Below, in pieces: positions 59,761 through 64,000 of a DNA stretch of 64,000 bases. Positions within the stretch are counted from its first letter, which is position 1, and each line of letters opens with the position of its first letter. The DNA comes from Polytrichum commune. Its lineage: Eukaryota; Streptophyta; Polytrichopsida; Polytrichales; Polytrichaceae. The stretch lies in NCBI GenBank assembly GCA_950295325.1, contig OX485803.1, forward strand, positions 23,932,001 to 23,996,000, in the 5' to 3' direction. The notes beneath the pieces are model-generated. The model was not told the origin of the DNA and did no database searches. It saw nothing but the letters and a program-made list of their open reading frames with translations. The position numbers and the translations under genes were made by a program.

Positions 59761-61732
59761 AATAGCCTCACACTATGGGAATAAAATGAAAATAAAAATA
59801 ACATTGATATTTTTTTATGTAGTGACGTGAATGGGAGCATGTTTGTCCAACTTGGTCATGTTCTACCGAGCTTTAGGGTTGGGTCTCACACTATGGGAGT
59901 TGTGTGGTCTTATCACCGATTCTTTTCAAGAATAAGGATATAAAAATTATGAATGTGGATTCATCATCTACCATATTCGTAGATTGTAAAACTATCTAGT
60001 GAAAGATAGCCACAATGTGTATTTGATGTAGTGTGGCCCACATTATTCATTATCAACCCATGCAATGATATTGCAATATGTTCACACTTGTTGATGCACC
60101 ATGACATGTCATGAAGGCTATTTTATTTTATAGTGAACTTCCCAAGAAGTCACCAATGTCCAAAATTCCAAGTCTTTTGGTCGATTGACCCACTTACAAA
60201 TGTCTTGTATTTTTTTATTATGAATAAATTAAAAAGAAAAAGCAGAGGAAAAACTTTGACCTTCAACAATGCAATGCACCAAACTACTTGGACATTACGG
60301 TTGATGTGCCCAAGAGAAACTTTTGAAGGCCATATACTTGTACCACTATATTCCCTTGAGGCAAATTTGACAAACAATATGTAAGGCTATGAAAAGGTTT
60401 TTATGATGTTTAAATGTCCCTAAATTTGTTTGAATCTCTTATTTACTTCTTGCAATACCCGGACGCTTGGGATCAACGACAAATTTGGCTAGAGATATAA
60501 AGTTTACTTAAAGAATGAAAGTAAGCATCCAAACATCTTGGCACTACAATGCCTCCGAAAACATTCCACTAAGTGGAAATGAAAATTTATAAGTTTCAAT
60601 CAGGGTTTACTTTCTAAAACTATCATGAGAACTTGGCTAGATTTAAAATGGATGTAATCTCATCATTCACCCATAACAACAAAGTCTTGCTAAAATATTT
60701 GTCTTAATAATGCCCACTACTATCATGCAAGGCTCGTCCCATTGAATTCCAAGGATTGTTCCCAAACTACTTGTGCGTGATGTATCCTCTAACTTCCCTA
60801 ATATCATGCATGTGGTAATCAAAGTGCATGTGATATTGAGGAGGTATGTAGTATTAACATGGATGTGTGATAATAAACAATTAGTGTAGCATGTGACATT
60901 ATGGAATAACACAAATTCCACATTGCAATAATGATAATTATTATAATGATGGCAACATGATGCATGCGAGCACATGGTTTGAATTCTTTGTGGGATTCCT
61001 TTAATGTCAAAACCCATGATATATGGGAAGGAAATGTGACAACAAGGAGGGAGAATTAGATTGAGAACATCTAGTCCCTAGATGATATTACAAAGGTCAG
61101 GGTGTCTTGGGCTTCTAAAGACTTGAAGCCCTAATTGGGAAAGCATATTTATACGTATCATACATACTCAATCTTTTCTATGAAGAAATACAGTAAGAAA
61201 TGTTGAGTCCTTTGTGGTGTGCAATGAAAGATGAGACATAAAAGATTGACAAACACACACAGTGATATCCGAGTCCCCCACCCCTTCACAATAAATAAAC
61301 ATCATTTAAGTTGTTCACAAAGTCCATAAATTAACTTAGGAATTTGGTGACTCTTTGAAGGACTTTCATTTTATGGATCCCGTTTCGTGACACCTACGAT
61401 TGAAATTGGATGAACAATTTTTCTCATTGTATGCATGGGTTTCCAAAATCTAATTTTGAGTACAACTTCATTTTGTCATCGTTTAGGATTAGTAAAGAAA
61501 CCTTGCTTTAGATGCCTTGCTTTAGGGTAGCAATCTCCCTTTCCACATGGGTGGAACCCATCACTGAGTTTGGAAGCCAACCTTTTGCATGAGCCCTCTC
61601 CACCTTTGTTTCAATGCATTTCACTCGATGTTAGTTGTTGAATTTTCACCCTGTACATGTGGAACCCAAAGATGCCATTGTAACTCCCGATTTTGACCTG
61701 ACATTGTTTGCGTCAAAGGGGTACCATATCAA
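59761..61732. other. intergenic, no gene recognised
   Basis: AT-rich with short frames on both strands, none with a recognisable motif. Confidence 0.4.
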
Positions 61733-62104
61733 AATGAACCCCCCGCAAACATAGACCAAACACTTACCATACAATTCATTGAATTTACATACTGTAATGA
61801 TAGATTCTCACTAGAAACACTAGAAGCCAAAGCTAACAAATACAAACCCCTGATAGAAAACATTGCCGCCCTAGGCTGGAAAATCGACCCGCTCATTGTT
61901 ATAACAGCCGGTGCTAGAGCCGCCGCAACACACATCCCATCAATGAAAATACTTGAAGACAAATTTAAACTACCTATGCTAGCCATCTGCAATACCTTCA
62001 AAAACATCAATACCATTGCCATACAATACGCTATGTCCATCCTCCTCCACAAAAGAAGACAAGAAAATCACCAACCCCTACCCCAAATACAAGACTCCCC
62101 CTAG
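61733..62104 (+). mobile_element. non-LTR retrotransposon C-terminal module, open copy
   Basis: The plus strand is open for about 124 codons and ends in TAG at 62102. It contains LTIQFIEFTYCNDRFSLE, then KYKPL, GWKIDPLIVITAGARAA and a Lys/Arg-rich tail. This aligns block by block with the broken module at 9040-9390 (IIEFTCCNDRF, ITTGIRG). The IxxIEFTYC pattern after a P-rich stretch resembles the core of restriction-like endonuclease ends of some non-LTR elements. That assignment is an inference. Only the 3' end of the element is present, as usual for 5'-truncated insertions. Confidence 0.62.
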
Positions 62105-64000
62105 TTGAACCAACGTTTTACTCTAAAAACGTATTCCCCTCATAACAATGAGTTCATGGCCTGACGTCCCGACCCTGCACAAAACAAACCCTATATTAAT
62201 TCACCCGTATTTATATCTTTCGACTTTGTTACCGGCCCCTTTTGTTATTGGGCTATATTTGTTACTGGTTACTTGTGACTACAGTGTCTACTCTCGAAAG
62301 GGGGAAGTAGTTCTCTACTTCTATTCCTATGTCCCGTGGACATAGGTCTAGGGGTGGAACGAACAGACACTTCATTCACGTCGGTCCCTTTCCAGGGATC
62401 AAAGTTTCTTCTCTCTCTGTGGAATTTTCATGGGCAAGTTTTGAGCTTAAAATGGGAACTATCTGTAGGATTTTGAGACATGGAAGATGAGCTATTCCGA
62501 GGGGGGAAATGGCCATGACTAACCCTTCATGTTTCTAGATTATAGCATTTGAAGGCAAGGATGTACATAAAAAATTCCATGTTTTATCACCCCCCGCCCC
62601 CGAAAGACCTTTGACCAATCAAATTCACATGGATAATGAGCGGAACTTGTGTGATCCACTAGATGGGAACAACTCGATAGTTGAGCACCTTTGCAAATCG
62701 TCATGCCAAAATGTGCAAATCACAAAAGGCTAGCCACTTTGCATTTGGACCATGTCAACTATCCCCGTATTTCTAAACATGTATATGCAGAAAATTTGTT
62801 AAAAAAATATTTTCGAATTTGTTAAACCAAACAATCAATGTGAGCCTGAAGGCCATTTTTACATGAACATTAAATGAATCCACTTTACCAACATCATTGA
62901 TGTTCATCCAAAGTTTGCGGTGGACTGACAACTATTGTTTGGAGTCAACATACTCACATGAACTCCCAACGCAACAAAAATATGACCACTTGCCACTTTG
63001 ATAGTTTTTGTCCACATTCTAATCATCTCCAAATTGCATGGCTCATGTCTCTATGGGTAGATATTCATGTTTGCTCGATGTTTATAGTTATTTTGATTAT
63101 GGTTAAATGAGTTAGGTGGGGCTAATGTGGGAAAGATATCATCCATCGATTAAAAATGGGTTGCTTGGAGAGTTAGGGGTGATGGTGAGGTGATTATCCC
63201 ACCTCCTGAAAGGAAGGCAACCTGCCCCTAACTTGCATCATGAAATACTATGATCAATGCAAGGCTAACCAACTCACATTCACATTGGCGCAAATACATA
63301 GGAGTTTCTTTTTATGTCCTTTTTTTTTTGATGGTAAGGTGAGTTGAGGTTGGAGATGAGATGAGATGAGATGAAGTATGGTTGATATTCAAAATGATGG
63401 AGATAGAGCTAGAGTGAGGAGATGTTGAGTTGAGATCGAGGTTGTTAGTTGAGATTTGAAGTTTCTAATAGGTGAATTGAGATTGAAAATGATGGAAGAT
63501 TGAGATTGACATAAAAATTGTAATGAAGTCAAGGTAGCTTAAGATGATTAAGGAGATTGGGAAGATCATTATGGTGGAGATCGAGGTTGAAGAATGTACT
63601 AATACTTTGACTATCCAAACATGTTGGGATTCTCCTCCTATTGAAAATGCAACGAAGGAAATGGATGAGCTCAAAATATATTAAAGTGGTGAAGGGTCTT
63701 AGCACAAAAAGGCTTAGATCAAAGATCTTTAGTTCACATTTAAATTTGTAATATGGTATATGCTAATCATATTTTGAGCCACAAAACTTGATGTTGCTTA
63801 TGATGATGTTATGAATGGTTTTGATAAGGTGTGGGTGTGTCAAAGGCCTTATTGCCACTAGGAGTGTTATGTGGAAGGTTAGAGCCAAGACAAATATTAT
63901 TACTTGATGCCCCATGGGTCCATGGGTGGGGTTTTTCCCGCGGTGGTTTGTTTCTAGTTACCTTTTGCAATTGACTCTTTTCAATGCATACCAAAACAAA
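62105..64000. other. retrotransposon 3' flank and intergenic DNA
   Basis: The first 200-300 bp may be the 3' untranslated tail of the element above, with no poly-A end identified. The rest is AT-rich. A GAGAT pentamer run lies at about 63353-63375. No gene recognised. Confidence 0.4.

Noticed and set aside
1-64000. CRISPR array, bacterial operons or ribosomal RNA genes
   Set aside because: No regularly spaced short repeats of that type and no rRNA segments seen; introns and repeats show plant nuclear DNA.

Overview
This is plant nuclear DNA. It is AT-rich, gene-poor and full of decayed transposable elements, with spliced genes of land-plant type. The best lineage clue is a pair of loci with the order helical N-terminus, protein kinase, NB-ARC, LRR. 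This is the PK-NBS-LRR (PNL) class of immune receptor known mainly from mosses, so a moss or other bryophyte is the best guess. That is an inference from one gene family, not a proof.

Region by region. 0-6.2 kb: intergenic DNA with dispersed repeats, a terminal-inverted-repeat element and one doubtful exon pair at the left edge. 6.2-9.4 kb: a decayed non-LTR retrotransposon with traces of an APE-type endonuclease, an RNase H domain, a Cys/His motif and a C-terminal REL-like module. 9.4-17 kb: intergenic DNA with two 600-bp elements flanked by TTAA, a foldback element and a perfect 22-bp palindrome. 17.2-24.6 kb: one convincing intact gene, a secreted GH17 beta-1,3-glucanase with a Pro-rich linker and an X8/CBM43 domain. 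It has three coding exons, the last only 26 nt long. Both introns are filled with degenerate tandem repeats, and a decayed copy of the leader lies upstream.

25.95-55.5 kb: a large inverted duplication. Each arm carries, from outside inwards, a broken fragment of a HOS1-like RING gene, about 3 kb of spacer and a PNL locus. The PNL loci are convergent: locus A on + at 29.8-37.3 kb, locus B on - at 49.85-45.5 kb. About 8 kb separates them, and that spacer holds a Tourist-like MITE and a tRNA-like relic. Exon structure (kinase exon, NB-ARC exon, LRR exon) is conserved between the copies, but each is broken in a different place. Locus A has an in-frame stop before its kinase and repeated stops in a roughly 55-repeat LRR array. 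Locus B has an open kinase exon with an altered catalytic loop, and a frameshift at the start of the LRRs. A 288-bp part of the NB-ARC exon reads as identical in the two copies, which suggests gene conversion.

55.9-59.8 kb: large tandem repeats carrying foldback MITEs also seen at 3 kb and 12.9 kb. 61.7-62.1 kb: a second, still open copy of the retrotransposon C-terminal module. The rest is intergenic DNA in which I recognise no gene.

The glucanase and the PNL loci have no evident functional link beyond both being compatible with defence. The most interesting unit is the inverted PNL pair: a kinase-NLR family caught in duplication, conversion, LRR expansion and decay, in a layout that could produce double-stranded RNA.
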